Assembly: GCA_034008185.1 (NCBI GenBank)
Contig: CM067081.1
Coordinates: forward strand, 20,521,821-20,585,820
DNA from: Gorsachius magnificus
Taxonomy: Eukaryota > Chordata > Aves > Pelecaniformes > Ardeidae
DNA: 64,000 bases
Reading direction: 5' to 3'
Below the pieces are notes generated by a model. It saw only the letters and a list, made by a program, of their open reading frames with translations, was not told where the DNA came from and did no database searches. Each line of letters starts with the position of its first letter. Positions within the stretch are counted from its first letter, which is position 1. A program made the position numbers and the translations under genes. Below are positions 62,710 through 64,000 of this stretch, one piece after another.

Positions 62710-64000
62710 CTAGGAGGGAGGGAGAAAATGGAACGAAGGGAAGAGATTAATTATTACTTTGTGTTCTAGTCAAGCTCCAAGGAAAAGATCCTATGTATCT
62801 TAACCCTATGCCTTTGGAGAACCCCCACCCACCGACTCAAAAAAATCCACATAAATGGAACGCTGCAGGAATTACAGAAGTAATGGAGTAAAACTCCATG
62901 ATGGCCCGGGGCATATTTTAAAGAAAACAATCTTCATCTCTGTTCCATTATTTATGGCATTTTCCCTTCAATACAAAGGAAGCCAGAGACTCAGGGGAGT
63001 TTTAAGAAGGCGTTACTTTTCCTTTATGCTTATCAGGAGTTAAATTTAAGTGATCAGTCCCCAAGAGGAAGGTGCAACAGTCCTTTTCTGATACAGGGCA
63101 CTGAAGTTCTCTTGTCCCACTTCTCTCTGACTTAAAGAGTCGTACAAGCCAGAGGCGGGGGAGGGGGAGGGGCACAGAAAGCAGGGGTGGCTTCGTGGCT
63201 TCAGCACAGAAGGTGAAAGAGTTTAACTGGATTTTTTACTTCTGAGTAGTCAGCACTAGTCTCAAAATCCACGAGCTGTATTGAGAGCAAATTCAGCAAA
63301 GGTTGTACAGTTTCAGAGAGAGTTACAATTCTGAGTAAAGCATGAGGAGCATTCCTCTTGAAGCCTCACAGAAATCTAAAGCTTTACCTGGAGAGCTTTT
63401 ACTCACTCATGAAACGCTTAGTTTGGTAGCCATGGAAATTATGAGCTTCACCATTACCCCCCACAAAACCCAGTGTTCTGACAAGCCCCTGCAGAGCTGG
63501 GGCTGAACTCACTACTTCCTTTGGTTTTTTTCTGTTCTGAAGCACTTTTAAAGTCTGAGATTCCTGCATGGACTACAAGGGCCCTTTTTATGAGCACACA
63601 TAGACAAAGTATTCATGGTAGTGAGTGGAAAATGATGCGTGTGCAACTGGAACAAAAATTGGCTTAGGGTGGTTTAATATGACCATATTTTCCTACCAAG
63701 AACATGCATATGATTATTTCACATGGATTTTCCTCTCATCCTATACTTTTTCCTCTTTTGGATTATAGTCAGTTGGCAAGCAACAATGAAGACTCCACTT
63801 ACAGAAAGGAGGAAGCAGTAAGACATTGCTGAAATTTCTCTGCATTATTTCCTAACCCAGAATGCAAATAAGTTAACTAGATTCTGTGAGATATTAGGCA
63901 AGTCTGCTATTACATATAGTATCATACCAGTTATTGAGCCTACCCACCATTCAAGGGTGAAACATAATCCCCTTTTAAATAATAAGAAACTAGCATCAAT
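62710..64000 (-). other. ZDHHC20: ZDHHC20 intron running off the right edge
   Basis: Sequence upstream of the [10 protein letters not shown] exon shows no match to the expected TM2 exon (SYWMTIFTSPASP in human), so the remaining 5' exons lie outside the window. I see no repeat that I can name here, apart from a short G-rich patch near 63155-63175. Confidence 0.7.

Noticed and set aside
1..64000. CRISPR arrays, operons, prophage or bacterial-type systems
   Set aside because: No regularly spaced repeats, ribosome-binding sites or tightly packed frames occur. Intron-containing vertebrate genes and CR1 elements show that this is bird nuclear DNA.
1..64000. tRNA, rRNA, snoRNA or microRNA genes
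   Set aside because: By eye I found no B-box-like motif with a matching cloverleaf, no rRNA blocks and no convincing box C/D pair in the introns. A covariance-model search would be needed to exclude them.

Overview
This window is vertebrate nuclear DNA, almost certainly from a bird. The genes are split by GT-AG introns. The repeats are CR1 LINE 3' ends, with the typical 8-bp terminal repeats, plus a solo LTR of a kind I recognise from avian genomes. CpG islands mark the promoters. The gene order SAP18 (+), SKA3 (-), MRPL57 (+), ZDHHC20 (-) is the order of human 13q12.11. I cannot name the species; nothing here points to a microbial, plasmid or phage source.

Layout. 1-14,700 is intergenic, with two CR1 fragments, simple repeats and no gene I can support. 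14,700-18,400 holds SAP18 in four exons behind a CpG-island promoter. 18,400-27,800 has no recognisable gene. 28,100-36,262 is SKA3 on the minus strand in eight coding exons. Its promoter, around 36,263-36,550, is shared head-to-head with MRPL57, which has a non-coding first exon and one coding exon at 37,911-38,222. From about 39,160 to beyond the right edge lies ZDHHC20 on the minus strand: a very long 3' UTR (about 8 kb), then nine coding exons from 47,094 to 62,709. The exons for the first 83 or so residues lie outside the window.

The genes are housekeeping or cell-cycle genes with no common pathway. SAP18 is a nuclear adaptor of Sin3-HDAC and the exon-junction/ASAP complex. SKA3 is a spindle-kinetochore protein. 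MRPL57 is a mitochondrial large-subunit ribosomal protein. ZDHHC20 is a membrane palmitoyltransferase. The SAP18 promoter and the SKA3/MRPL57 promoter share the same architecture: TCTCGCGAGA palindromes, a CCAAT box and a YY1-type AAGATGGCGGC-like element near the transcript start.

The most notable anomalies are in SKA3. Its exon 7 donor and its last exon do not join in frame at the position expected from human SKA3, and one of two CDK1-type Thr-Pro sites known in the human protein is Pro-Pro here. I found no CRISPR array, operon, phage or other previously undescribed system. This is an ordinary syntenic block of a bird autosome, read by eye without database searches; exon boundaries come from splice consensus, frame continuity and remembered human homologues.
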